Shown here: one piece after another, positions 45,901-53,602 of the stretch
Layout of the letters: every line of letters begins with the position of its first letter
Position numbering within the stretch: position 1 is the stretch's first letter
Source: Comamonadaceae bacterium
GTDB lineage: Bacteria; Pseudomonadota; Gammaproteobacteria; Burkholderiales; Burkholderiaceae_C
Direction: 5' to 3'
DNA length: 64,000 bases
NCBI GenBank assembly: GCA_947448735.1
Contig: CANFOS010000004.1
Coordinates: 1-64,000, forward strand
The notes under the pieces: model-generated
Database searches by the model: none
Seen by the model: only the letters and a program-made list of their open reading frames with translations
Told to the model about the DNA's origin: nothing
Translations under genes and position numbers: made by a program

Positions 45901-46000
45901 CAGCACAGGGCGCGTTTTCAGCGTTCAGTCGAATCATCGCCCAGCCGAGGGATGTCGAACCTAAATCCAGAGCCAAGCGATAGCGCAAACCTTGAGCCAT
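42905..46000 (-). CDS. cas9: Type II-C Cas9 RNA-guided endonuclease
   Basis: A compact 1031-residue Cas9. RuvC-I is ALDLGSTSLGW with D12; the Arg-rich bridge helix is at ~58-77; RuvC-II is VIVEVARDL with E523; the HNH domain has zinc-free EIEHILPF with H611 and DSLNNK with N625; RuvC-III is HRHHAVDA with D754. Glu610 precedes the HNH His where many II-C enzymes have Asp; both occur in the family. The small size and the absence of csn2 or cas4 mark type II-C. The C-terminal ~230 residues are the PAM-interacting part and are not recognisable in detail. The ATG at 46000 follows AAGGAAATG. Confidence 0.98.
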   Translation of the reverse strand: MAQGLRYRLALDLGSTSLGWAMIRLNAENAPCAVIKAGVRIFSDGRNPKDGSSLAVTRREARAMRRRRDRLLKRKARMMQTLIAHGFFPKLEAERKSLETLNPYTLRAKGLSEALSPAEFGRALFHINQRRGFKSNRKTDKNDNDSGALKTAINRLRQNLADTGCRTVGEWLHKRDAAGETVRARYREEKVLKDDGKTRVDKSYDLYIDRAMIEAEFDALWAAQTGFNPALFNNTARDELKDALLFQRPLKPVIPGRCTLLPDEMRAPLALPSTQRFRIYQELANLRILGDGLKELALTLQQRNKLAQALEIGHKSFKTAIPKLLALSGTVKFNLADAKRLELKGNVTSTILSKKDLFGDDWWGFDEAKQDNIVWQLVKEENEAKLIAWLQRETGVDESRAEKLADVALPEGYGSLSAKALARILPELRREVITYDKAVIAAGFDHHSNISAAATGEILTELPYYGEALQRHVGFGSGKLDDAPEKRFGRIANPTVHIGLNQVRLVVNALIKRYGHPSQVIVEVARDLKRSKDQRDEDSKRQAENQRRNQRHRAAIADILHISQERVRGADLQKMVLWEELSFDPAERRCPYSGVQISMAMLLGDEVEIEHILPFSQTLDDSLNNKTVSMRHANRYKGNQTPWDAFGKKQVQGFDYAAILQRAELMPRAKRSRFAEDGMARWLKDDKGFLARALNDTKYLSKVAREYVSLICPQDTRVIPGQMTAMLRGKFGLNDVLGINGEKNRNDHRHHAVDACVIGVTDQGLLQRFAKASADAREKQLNRLVEAMPDPWPTYRAHVMLAITGNAIRNGKLVSEKPGIWISHKPDHGHEGAMHNDTAYGLLGSGRVSVHKLIEGKRIYIEDNLKVIEFGNAKAVQRHGVLPDGSPRPYKGYKGDSNYCIEIVRNEKGKWEGEVISTFEAYQIARESGVERLRNQNLSVSKKPLVMRLMLDDSIRLVDDYGLRTMRVAKVSGNGQIFMSNTQESNVDARNRDKDDSFSYMSKTASVLQKLKARRVTISPIGELKDPGFKA

Positions 46001-46032
46001 GTTTCATTTCCTTATGTTTCTTGCGAACAAGC

Positions 46033-46061
46033 TTGGTTTTTAATGCTTTTTGCGATATATT
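46033..46061 (+). promoter_or_regulatory. tracrRNA promoter
   Basis: TTGGTT at 46033-46038, a 17-bp spacer and TATATT at 46056-46061. The predicted start is near 46068, five bases before the anti-repeat. Confidence 0.75.
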
Positions 46062-46067
46062 TCAATC

Positions 46068-46155
46068 ACTTATCGATTGGGATATGAGCTCTGGACGCTA
46101 ACAAGCTGAAAGATGCACCAAATGGAAAGCCGCTATATGCGGCTTTCGCCTTTTC
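46068..46155 (+). ncRNA. tracrRNA of the type II-C CRISPR system
   Basis: Divergent from cas9. Bases 46073-46093 are exactly complementary to 21 nt of the CRISPR repeat (positions 9-29). GCTAAC just downstream can pair with the repeat's 5' GUU across a small bulge, giving upper stem, bulge and lower stem. An internal loop/nexus region (AAGCTGAAAGATGCACC) follows. The 3' end is a strong terminator: 9-bp stem GAAAGCCGC / GCGGCTTTC (46125-46133 and 46139-46147) followed by GCCTTTTC. Predicted size is ~88 nt. The nexus resembles the Neisseria meningitidis tracrRNA segment CUGAAAAGAUG. Confidence 0.93.
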
Positions 46156-46298
46156 TGGGTCAGGTTTTATCAACATCCCTAGAGCCGCATCAACGGCATC
46201 ACCGACAGTTTGGCAAATTCAGGCACATGGGTCGTCATGGCGGTGGTTTTTGGGCGAACAGGTTTCGCATCATGTCTTGCTTTTTCAGGTAAGCAGCT

Positions 46299-46525
46299 CG
46301 CTAAGACACTGGGCGGTGATCCGGGTTTTGCTCCCGCGTTTAGCCGAATTTTTAACCGGGAGCCTTCTGATGTCTGCACTCAAAGCCGCTTTCGACAAAG
46401 CCGTGGCCGATTCCAAAAACCTGAGCGAACGGCCCGGCAACGCCACGCTGCTCAAAATTTAAGCGCTCTACATGCAGGGCAGTACCGGCGGCAACGAAGA
46501 GAAAAACCCCAGTTTCAGCGACATG
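46299..46525 (+). repeat. Left direct repeat of the catabolic island (acbP region)
   Basis: Gap-free match to 58055-58281 over 227 bp, covering 71 bp upstream of acbP and most of its coding region. The match stops after GACATG at 46525, where the island begins. Confidence 0.93.
46370..46525 (+). pseudogene. Truncated acyl-CoA-binding protein gene
   Basis: Start ATG and the first 30 codons match acbP at 58126 (MSALKAAFDKAVADSKNLSERP versus MSELKAAFDKAVGDSKNLSERP). At 46460 the Tyr codon of KIYALY has become TAA. The sequence resembles acbP up to FSDM and then switches to unrelated DNA, so the last ~32 codons are missing. It is dead by both nonsense and truncation. Confidence 0.93.
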
Positions 46526-46550
46526 TTGACTTCGCTGGCCGCTCACTGCT

Positions 46551-48242
46551 TTACTCGATCTTGCCGATGAATTCGATCATCGCTTGGGCGCGGGCTGCGC
46601 AGTCGTCGTCAACCCACAACGCCAGCAGATCTGATCTGACCGAAGCTGCCAGCTGAAAACAGGGTGCAAACACATCCGTCTTCGCAGATATCAGCAAGCA
46701 GGGCTGTGTGGCCTGTGCCAAACGCGTTGCCATCGGATAGTCCATCACTGAGCGCCAAGTGGGTGCAAAACTGCCGGGCTGCTTCATGATTTCGCGAACC
46801 TCCAGCGTCAGCTCTGCGGGGTCAATGCGCGGGTCTACCTTCCGTGCGAATTCTCTTTTTTTCTCAAACCAAGGCCACCACAAAGCCATGTCACGCCGCA
46901 TGTGCCAGACGCGTAGCAGATGGCTACCGTCCCAGGCGGGGGTGACCGGCTCCACACCCTGGAGCCAGACGGAACCGATAGAGTCCCGCTCTTTGGGTGA
47001 TAGGCAAACCGGTGCATCGAGCAGCAAGCTGACGATGCGCTTGGGATGACGCAGGGCCAACTCAACGGCCACAGTCGCGCCGCCATTGTGACCATACACG
47101 TGACAGGTCGGAATGTTGAGACGATCGAGAACGGACAGCACTGATCTCACCCATTCGGCGACATGCTGTTCGTCATCCGCAAGTGCGTCCGATTCCCCAT
47201 GGCCCGGCAGGTCCAGTGCAAGGACGGGGCTGGATTTTCCGATAGCGCAGAGCAAGGGGTCATACAAGGCAGATGATCCGGGCAAGCGGTGGATGATGAG
47301 CACTGGCGGTGCCGTGTGAAGATCACCGATGGTTCTCACCAACACCATCCGATCGTCAATGTTGAGGTAGTCGGTGGTTGAACGGCCGGTCAATGCGCTG
47401 CAAGCCGGTGCTTCAGGCGCAGTGCCGTTTGCAGGGTGCTGCCGTAAAAGTTGATGTTCAACGCGCAAGGCCTCGTGTTTATCCCGCGGCAGTTGCTGCG
47501 TCCATGTGCCTGCGGGCATCATTTCTGGGGTGTGGCCTTGGCTGTCACCAGGACGGCCGCCGAAGCATACCGGAACGGTCAGGTCGGCAACCACATCCAG
47601 TCCCCTATGCCGGTAGGCCGTTGCATAGCCAATCCGGTAGCCATCTCCGGCCTCCAGCAACTCAATGACGCCTCGATGCAAGAAATCAAGGTCCGGCACG
47701 TCGGTGTCGGCGCGGTGCGCCAGATCGTGAGCATTCCATGGCCAAAACACATGCTGCTCGCGGTAACGGAACCAGATCCAGAGCAAGTGCGAGCCGTCGA
47801 ATTCGGGCACGATGGGCGGCAGATAACCTGCTAAGCGTTTGATGCGTTCTTCGATGGTGTAGACCGGAAAACCATCGGTCAGCGCCATAGCGCATCGGTC
47901 AGGATGGCGGGCGGCGAATTCAACCGCAATCTGCGCTCCCGTATGCCGGCCATAAACGGACACTTGGTCAATTCCAAGAGCGTCCAGCGTGTCGGCCAAC
48001 GCATCTGCCAAATCTTCGGTGGTCACCTGCGCCATCGGCAGCAAATCAGATAGACCGAAGCCTGGCGTGTCTGGCGCAATCACAGTGAAGCTTTCGGACA
48101 ACACGTCAATGTGGCTACGCATCACCTTGGCTGAGCAGGCTGACGCGTGCAGCAGGATCAGCACGGGGCCGACACCTGAGCGGTGATAGTGCAGACGCCG
48201 ACTTCCAACCGTGACGAAATGCTTGGTGATCATTGAAGCCAT
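46551..48242 (-). CDS. Tandem alpha/beta-hydrolase protein with altered nucleophile elbows
   Basis: A 563-residue protein made of two alpha/beta-hydrolase units (about 1-265 and 305-563). Each has the oxyanion-type start (PVLILLHASACSAKV; PVLIIHRLPGSSALYDP) and PGFGLSD / PGHGESD. The nucleophile elbows are VYGRHTGAQ in unit 1 and VYGHNGGAT in unit 2. The position that is Ser in GxSxG is thus His in the first and Asn in the second. Each unit keeps a WxxxF/W-rich cap (SHLLWIWF; SHLLRVWHM). Catalysis may use another mechanism, or the units may bind a ligand rather than cleave it. It is the last gene of the island's minus-strand operon. Confidence 0.85.
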   Translation of the reverse strand: MASMITKHFVTVGSRRLHYHRSGVGPVLILLHASACSAKVMRSHIDVLSESFTVIAPDTPGFGLSDLLPMAQVTTEDLADALADTLDALGIDQVSVYGRHTGAQIAVEFAARHPDRCAMALTDGFPVYTIEERIKRLAGYLPPIVPEFDGSHLLWIWFRYREQHVFWPWNAHDLAHRADTDVPDLDFLHRGVIELLEAGDGYRIGYATAYRHRGLDVVADLTVPVCFGGRPGDSQGHTPEMMPAGTWTQQLPRDKHEALRVEHQLLRQHPANGTAPEAPACSALTGRSTTDYLNIDDRMVLVRTIGDLHTAPPVLIIHRLPGSSALYDPLLCAIGKSSPVLALDLPGHGESDALADDEQHVAEWVRSVLSVLDRLNIPTCHVYGHNGGATVAVELALRHPKRIVSLLLDAPVCLSPKERDSIGSVWLQGVEPVTPAWDGSHLLRVWHMRRDMALWWPWFEKKREFARKVDPRIDPAELTLEVREIMKQPGSFAPTWRSVMDYPMATRLAQATQPCLLISAKTDVFAPCFQLAASVRSDLLALWVDDDCAARAQAMIEFIGKIE

Positions 48243-48253
48243 GCCTTAGACCT

Positions 48254-49792
48254 TCAAATTAAACCGAGTACACCAGGATTCATTTTGCGAGCAGGATCCA
48301 GGGCATCTTTCAGGCGCAAAACCAAGGATTGCGTAGCGCTGTCAAGCAGTGGTAAATAAGGATAGAAGCGCCCCATTTGTCCGTGCACGGCATCGTGCTC
48401 GCGCATCACATCACGCAACTCCTCACGTAACCGCGTCAGCAGTTTGCGTGCACCGGTATTGACACTAAAGTGACCAAAACGCGTTTGATTCCGCTCGGAC
48501 AAATGGGCGAGATGAATCGCATCGAGCTGGTCAGACCAATAAAACATCGGTTCGATCGTGACGTAAGCGCCTATCGTGGAGATGATCCATGAGTGTTGGA
48601 TGCCTGCTTCGGCCAATGCAGCCCCCTCACCGGCGAGTTTCGCTTGCAACTCGCGCATACAGTCCTCGGCGCGTGACAACGGCAAGATGGCGTGCACCGG
48701 TACCCATCGCTCGCCATCGGGGCCGACCAGACCCCGAATGGAGTAAGGCTTGGCACGCATGGTCTTGGGAATCATGTTGTCGATTTCTTGTCCATCGACA
48801 CAACAAACGGCCCGTGCCAAGTCCATCTGAGCCAGCGCCGAGGCTTCGGTGACGGCTTCCACGGTCAGGTGCAGCGACCAACCGGCGTCCTTGACAGCGC
48901 TTCGCCCCCTCGCCAGTTGCGCCAGATCTTTCAAGGCGCGGCCCACCGACCCCGCTTCTTTGACCACCGCTTTGACCACGCTGGCCGCTTCTGCCACATC
49001 TACACGTGTCGCCGATTGGGCTTTCAATTGATCCATTGACATGGCGCGCGTCACCAACTCACGGCGGCGCAGGCAGACCAGCGCGGCCATCATGGTGTCT
49101 GCACTTTGAAAAGAGAACGAGGCAAAGGCCGCTTCTCGTTCGACGGTCAGGCGCACCACCACTTCCGCTTTGAAGCCAAAAGCCCCACAGTCTCCGAGAA
49201 ACAGGCCGGTCAGGTCCGGGCCGGCATAACGCGCAAACGCCGATGCACCCGTTCTGGCCGCCGAACCGGTGTGCACGACCGACCCATCGGCAAGCACCAC
49301 CGTCAGCCCAATGATGTTGTCGAGTCCGCCAGGGATATTTTGCGACGCAGCGCCACCAATGGTGCTGTGGCTGCCCGATATGGGGCTGATTTGTGCCGCG
49401 CGCAGGCCGTGCGGCTTGAGTTTTTCGGCCAGTGCCTGCCAACTGGTTCCTGCGCCGACAACGGCATACAAGTCGCCAGCATGCACCGTGATTTGATTCA
49501 GCCTCAGACTGTCAATAACGATCGCCGCGCTGTGCGGAACAGCACCCGCTGTGTACGATAAGCCTGCGCCGCGCGGCACGATGGCTGTTTCGGTGCGCGC
49601 CAGCACCGCAATAACTTGCGCCAATTCATCGGTCGATCCGGGACGCACGACAGCATCGGCCAGCACCGACCCAGACCATAGAAAAAGGTCGGAAGACGCC
49701 AACGCGCGAGTAGGTTCATCGCAACAGACATGCTCTGGCCCAACGATGCTTGCCAACTCTTCGATCAAAGCGCTGTAAAGCACGGCGCTCAC
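48254..49792 (-). CDS. FAD-linked oxidase (GlcD/VAO-type)
   Basis: A 512-residue flavoprotein. The FAD PP-loop is PRGAGLSYTAGAVP, followed by GAGTSWQALAEKL and GSHSTIGGAASQNIPGG; the C-terminal FAD-oxidase domain ends with DALDPARKMNPGVLGL. The fold is that of D-lactate/glycolate or vanillyl-alcohol oxidases; the substrate is unknown. Start is GTG, overlapping the amidohydrolase stop (GTGA). Confidence 0.88.
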   Translation of the reverse strand: MSAVLYSALIEELASIVGPEHVCCDEPTRALASSDLFLWSGSVLADAVVRPGSTDELAQVIAVLARTETAIVPRGAGLSYTAGAVPHSAAIVIDSLRLNQITVHAGDLYAVVGAGTSWQALAEKLKPHGLRAAQISPISGSHSTIGGAASQNIPGGLDNIIGLTVVLADGSVVHTGSAARTGASAFARYAGPDLTGLFLGDCGAFGFKAEVVVRLTVEREAAFASFSFQSADTMMAALVCLRRRELVTRAMSMDQLKAQSATRVDVAEAASVVKAVVKEAGSVGRALKDLAQLARGRSAVKDAGWSLHLTVEAVTEASALAQMDLARAVCCVDGQEIDNMIPKTMRAKPYSIRGLVGPDGERWVPVHAILPLSRAEDCMRELQAKLAGEGAALAEAGIQHSWIISTIGAYVTIEPMFYWSDQLDAIHLAHLSERNQTRFGHFSVNTGARKLLTRLREELRDVMREHDAVHGQMGRFYPYLPLLDSATQSLVLRLKDALDPARKMNPGVLGLI

Positions 49793-50709
49793 TTGAACTT
49801 GAACAACTTGATGGCGTTGTCGCGCAAAATTTTTCGCAATGGATCAGGCCGGAAATTGAGTCCCTCGATGTCATCCATGGCACGCTCCGGATCAATCACC
49901 GTCCAGTCCGTACCAAACAGGAACTTGTCTTGACCATAAGTGTTGGCATAGTGAACCGCCGCTTCAGGCCAGTGCTTGGGCGCATACGCATCGCCCGCCA
50001 TGAAAACGTTGGGGTGTTTCCAGCAAACTGAAATCATCTCATCTGTCCAGGGGTAACCGAGGTGAATGCCGATCAGGTTGAGTTCTGGGAAATGGATAGC
50101 AACTCGGTCCAAGCTCATCGGACGCGCGACATTCGGCAGCCGTCTGTCTTTTTGGTACACAAGGCAATGGCCGACCTGCATCATCACCGGGATGTCAAGT
50201 TCGGCACAACGGGCGTAGTAGGGATACCAAACCGCGCTGTCGGGAGCTTCGTCAAACCAATGTGGATAGAAATGGGCACCCACAAAACCGTATTCCTTCA
50301 CAGCCACATCAAGCTCTTTCAAACCGGCGATGCCACGTGTGGGGTCGAGCCCGGCCAAGCCAGAAAAACGATCCGGGTATTTGGCGCAAATTTCTGCGAC
50401 CCAATGGTAGGGAATTTCGGTTGAACCGCGCACCCGTAAATCACCGCAACGCGTTGCGACCAGCAGGGAACGCTCGATACCCGCACGGTCCATTTTTTCG
50501 AGGTATTGCTCCATCGTCAGGCCATTGCTGTAAGGTGACTTCAGTCGCACCTTGCTGCGAAAATCATCGTCAGTGGGAATGCGTTTTTCAGCAATTGCCT
50601 CTGGCGTATAAAGGTTGACAACGATATCTATTGCCCCATAACCGAGCCGTGTTTTAAGCGGGTCAAATGGATAGGCGTGCGGGACGGACGGATTAGCTGG
50701 GGTCGCCAT
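49789..50709 (-). CDS. Amidohydrolase_2-family protein
   Basis: A 306-residue TIM-barrel amidohydrolase. The C-terminal half is typical: VMMQVGH, LIGIHLGYPWTDEM, FGTDWTVIDPERAM (metal/active-site Asp in GTDW). The first strand normally carries HxH for the metal; here it reads AIDIVVNLYTPEA, with no His. Family members with this change exist, but metal binding would differ from the classical enzymes. It is adjacent to the FAD oxidase and downstream of the importer genes. Confidence 0.85.
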   Translation of the reverse strand: MATPANPSVPHAYPFDPLKTRLGYGAIDIVVNLYTPEAIAEKRIPTDDDFRSKVRLKSPYSNGLTMEQYLEKMDRAGIERSLLVATRCGDLRVRGSTEIPYHWVAEICAKYPDRFSGLAGLDPTRGIAGLKELDVAVKEYGFVGAHFYPHWFDEAPDSAVWYPYYARCAELDIPVMMQVGHCLVYQKDRRLPNVARPMSLDRVAIHFPELNLIGIHLGYPWTDEMISVCWKHPNVFMAGDAYAPKHWPEAAVHYANTYGQDKFLFGTDWTVIDPERAMDDIEGLNFRPDPLRKILRDNAIKLFKFK

Positions 50710-50751
50710 AAGTGGGGGGCTTTCAGGTCAAGGTAAGTAAGTCAAAATAAA

Positions 50752-51747
50752 TTATGCCGGCGCGAGCCAGTTTGAGCCATCGGCGATGCGGATGCATGCC
50801 GCAGCATGTTGCTGTCGGCCGCTGTCCTGAGCGTTCACTGGCAACAAATTCGGTGCCTGGATACCGCAGTCTGCCCGTGCCAACGGACACCGAGACGCAA
50901 ACAAGCAACCCGGTGGCAAATTGATGGGGCTGGGAATTTCCCCGTGCGCAGCATATCGGTGCAATGACGCTTCGGGATCGGCCGGCAAGTTGGCTGACAG
51001 CAAAGTCTGGGTGTAAGGATGCACCGGTTTGGCGAAAATACCTTGAGTCTCACCCTGTTCGACAATGCGACCGAGGTAGAGCACCAGCACGCGATCGGTC
51101 ATCAGTTCGACGGTTTCGAGGTCATGGCTGATGAGCAGCGTAGCAACCCCGGTTTCTTTCCTGATGTCATCCAGCACCGCCAAAATGCCGGCACGAACGG
51201 ACAGATCCAGAGAGCTGGTCGGTTCGTCCAGTACCAGCAGTCGCGGCTTGGTGGCGATGGCCCGAGCAATTGAAATACGCTGCAATTGTCCACCCGACAG
51301 CTCATGCGGAAAACGCAGCAGCAACGACGATGGCAGATGCACGCGAGCCGCCAGCTCTTTGACTGCCTTGTCTCGCTCAGACGCAGAAAGGGTTGAGTGC
51401 AACAGAAGGGGTTCACCCAAGGCATGCCCCACTGTCATGCGTGGATTCAGCGCACCCCATGGGTCTTGAAACACAATTTGAATATCCGATCGCAGGCGCC
51501 GCATTTTGGCTTCGGGTAGTTGTGTGATGTCATCACCTGCAAACAAGATCTGCCCCGAGCTGACTGATGTCAGCCGGGTGATGAGCATACCCAAGGTCGA
51601 CTTTCCCGAACCGCTCTCGCCCACCAAACCCACGGATTCACCAGGTGCGATGCTGAAACTCACGCCATTGACCGCACTGACTTCGAACCCACCGCGGAGG
51701 GGAAATTTTTTCACCAGATTGCGAACCTCCAGCAAATCTTGTGTCAT
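50752..51747 (-). CDS. Opp/Dpp-type ABC transporter ATP-binding protein (OppF/DppF)
   Basis: A 331-residue ATPase; ATG 51747 overlaps the oppD-type stop (ATGA), so an extension to 51825 is rejected. It has Walker A GESGSGKST, signature LSGGQLQRI, Walker B LLVLDEPTSSLD, LISHDLET, and the C-terminal oligopeptide-transporter Cys cluster region (PGCLFASRCPLARADCGI) that binds a 4Fe-4S cluster in DppD/F. Confidence 0.93.
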   Translation of the reverse strand: MTQDLLEVRNLVKKFPLRGGFEVSAVNGVSFSIAPGESVGLVGESGSGKSTLGMLITRLTSVSSGQILFAGDDITQLPEAKMRRLRSDIQIVFQDPWGALNPRMTVGHALGEPLLLHSTLSASERDKAVKELAARVHLPSSLLLRFPHELSGGQLQRISIARAIATKPRLLVLDEPTSSLDLSVRAGILAVLDDIRKETGVATLLISHDLETVELMTDRVLVLYLGRIVEQGETQGIFAKPVHPYTQTLLSANLPADPEASLHRYAAHGEIPSPINLPPGCLFASRCPLARADCGIQAPNLLPVNAQDSGRQQHAAACIRIADGSNWLAPA

Positions 51748-52724
51748 GCAACAGGTTCCCTCGGAAAATGACAAAACGCACGATGGCCTGACGCGAACGC
51801 TGCTGTCGGCACTGGTGTGCTGCACACGGCGTGGGCTTTGGTGCAGCGGTCTTGGTAAGTGCAGCCCCTTGGCAATGCGTAGAGGTCAGGGGGCGTGCCG
51901 CCCACTTGTGAAAACCCCTGCCGGGCAATTTGTTTAGGGGTCGACGCGATCAAGCTGCCGGTGTACGGATGGCGTTGCTCGCGAAAAACATCTCGAACTG
52001 GCCCTTCCTCGACAATAGCGCCGGCGAACATGACGGCCATGCGATCGCAGTAATGCGCGACGATCCCGAGGTCGTGCGTGATGATGATGGCGCTCATACC
52101 GTTGGCTTTGACCAGACGCCGCAGAGTGTCCAATACTTCAGCCTGAACGGTTAAATCAAGACCGGTGGTTGGCTCATCGGCGATCACCAGACGCGGTGAA
52201 TTGATGAGCCCAGCAGCGATGAGGATGCGCTGCGCCATGCCCCCAGACAATTCGTGCGGCCACGTCTGCATACGCCTTTCGGGGTCGGGAATTTGAACTT
52301 GGGCAAGCATGTTGAGCGCCCGTTCTGTGGCTCTGGCGTGAGATCTCTCGCCATGTTCGCGTTGCATGCGCACGAGTTGATCACCAATACGCGCCAGCGG
52401 ATCAAGCGATGTCTTGGGTGATTGGGGAATCAGCGTGATGCGCTTGCCGCGAACCTCGTCGCCTTGACCTCGATCAAGAACGCCCAGTTCCTGCCCTTCA
52501 AACAAAACACGACCTTGCACCACCTGCGCTGGCGCGCGCAACAGACCCAGCAGCGCCAGCGCTGTCAAAGATTTGCCAGCGCCGGTTTCTCCAACAAGGC
52601 CTAAGACCTCGCCTTCACCAACCTGAAACGACACACCGTTCAAAGCCTTGGCAGTTCGCACTTTGTTGTCGAGTCCCCGCGAGACAAAATGGACGTGCAG
52701 GTTTTCAACTGAAAGTAAGCTCAT
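51744..52724 (-). CDS. Opp/Dpp-type ABC transporter ATP-binding protein (OppD/DppD)
   Basis: A 326-residue ATPase: Walker A GETGAGKSL, signature LSGGMAQR, Walker B LVIADEPTTGLD, IITHDLGI, and a C-terminal Cys cluster (PRGCTYQDRCTKAHAVC). The start overlaps the oppC-type stop. Confidence 0.93.
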   Translation of the reverse strand: MSLLSVENLHVHFVSRGLDNKVRTAKALNGVSFQVGEGEVLGLVGETGAGKSLTALALLGLLRAPAQVVQGRVLFEGQELGVLDRGQGDEVRGKRITLIPQSPKTSLDPLARIGDQLVRMQREHGERSHARATERALNMLAQVQIPDPERRMQTWPHELSGGMAQRILIAAGLINSPRLVIADEPTTGLDLTVQAEVLDTLRRLVKANGMSAIIITHDLGIVAHYCDRMAVMFAGAIVEEGPVRDVFREQRHPYTGSLIASTPKQIARQGFSQVGGTPPDLYALPRGCTYQDRCTKAHAVCSTPVPTAAFASGHRAFCHFPREPVA

Positions 52725-53602
52725 TTGCCGGTCGTCCTGCGGCGGGGATCCAGAATATCGGTCAGTCCGTCACCCAGCAAGTTGAGACCTAGAACCAGCG
52801 CCATCAGCGCCAGCCCGGGAAACACGGCCACCCACCATTCACCGGTGATGACGAACTCCGCGCCTTGCCGTATCATCGCGCCCCATTCGGGCGCAGGGGC
52901 TTGAATGCCAACCCCGATAAAGGCCAAGGTTGCACTGATACGCACAGCCCAAGCCATGCGCATGGGCAGCTGCGCCGTAGCGCCCAAAATAGCGTTGGGC
53001 AAAATGTGAATCAGCATGATTCGCCAGGGAGGATTGCCAATCGCGATAGCCGCTTTGACGAAAGTCGCCTCACGCAGCGCCAGCACTTCGGCGCGCACAA
53101 CACGGGCAAAAATCGGACTGTCGAGAACGCCAATGACCAGCACGACACTGATCAGGCTTTGGCCCGCTGCCGCTACCACAGCCAATGCCAAGATGATGGT
53201 CGGAAAGGCGCGAAGAATATCGAGAATCCTCAACAGGATTTCATCCAGCATACCGCCCTTGTAACCGGCTATCACGCCCAGTGGCAAACCGATCGCCAGC
53301 ATGATGATGCCTGCCGGCACAGCAATGCCAAAGGCATAACGGGTGCCATGGATGACGCGCGACAAAACATCCATGCCGTTGCCATCGCTACCGAACAGGA
53401 ACTGTGTATCGGGCTTGTGCAAGATGTCGTAAGAAAATATCTGCGTCGGGCTGTATGGCGCAATGACGGGGGCAAAAATAGCCAAAAATATGAAAAACAC
53501 CACAGTGCAAAAACCAATGGCGAAAGTCGGGCTGCGACGAGCCAATCCCAAAGGGTAGGCCCAAATTCGCTGACGACTTGGCGTGACCAGCGTTGCGCTC
53601 AC
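52721..53602 (-). CDS. Opp/Dpp-type ABC transporter permease (OppC/DppC)
   Basis: A 293-residue permease. The GTG at 53602 overlaps the oppB stop (GTGA); longer open-frame extensions run inside oppB and are rejected. It has five to six membrane segments, an N-terminal OppC_N segment, FGSDGNGMDVLSRVIHGTRYAFGIAV, and the EAA-type loop VRAEVLALREATFVKAAIAIG. Confidence 0.92.
   Translation of the reverse strand: MSATLVTPSRQRIWAYPLGLARRSPTFAIGFCTVVFFIFLAIFAPVIAPYSPTQIFSYDILHKPDTQFLFGSDGNGMDVLSRVIHGTRYAFGIAVPAGIIMLAIGLPLGVIAGYKGGMLDEILLRILDILRAFPTIILALAVVAAAGQSLISVVLVIGVLDSPIFARVVRAEVLALREATFVKAAIAIGNPPWRIMLIHILPNAILGATAQLPMRMAWAVRISATLAFIGVGIQAPAPEWGAMIRQGAEFVITGEWWVAVFPGLALMALVLGLNLLGDGLTDILDPRRRTTGK

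Noticed and set aside
46179..46379. Minus-strand 66-residue open frame next to the tracrRNA
   Set aside because: It overlaps the acbP duplicate in antisense and shows no recognisable domain.
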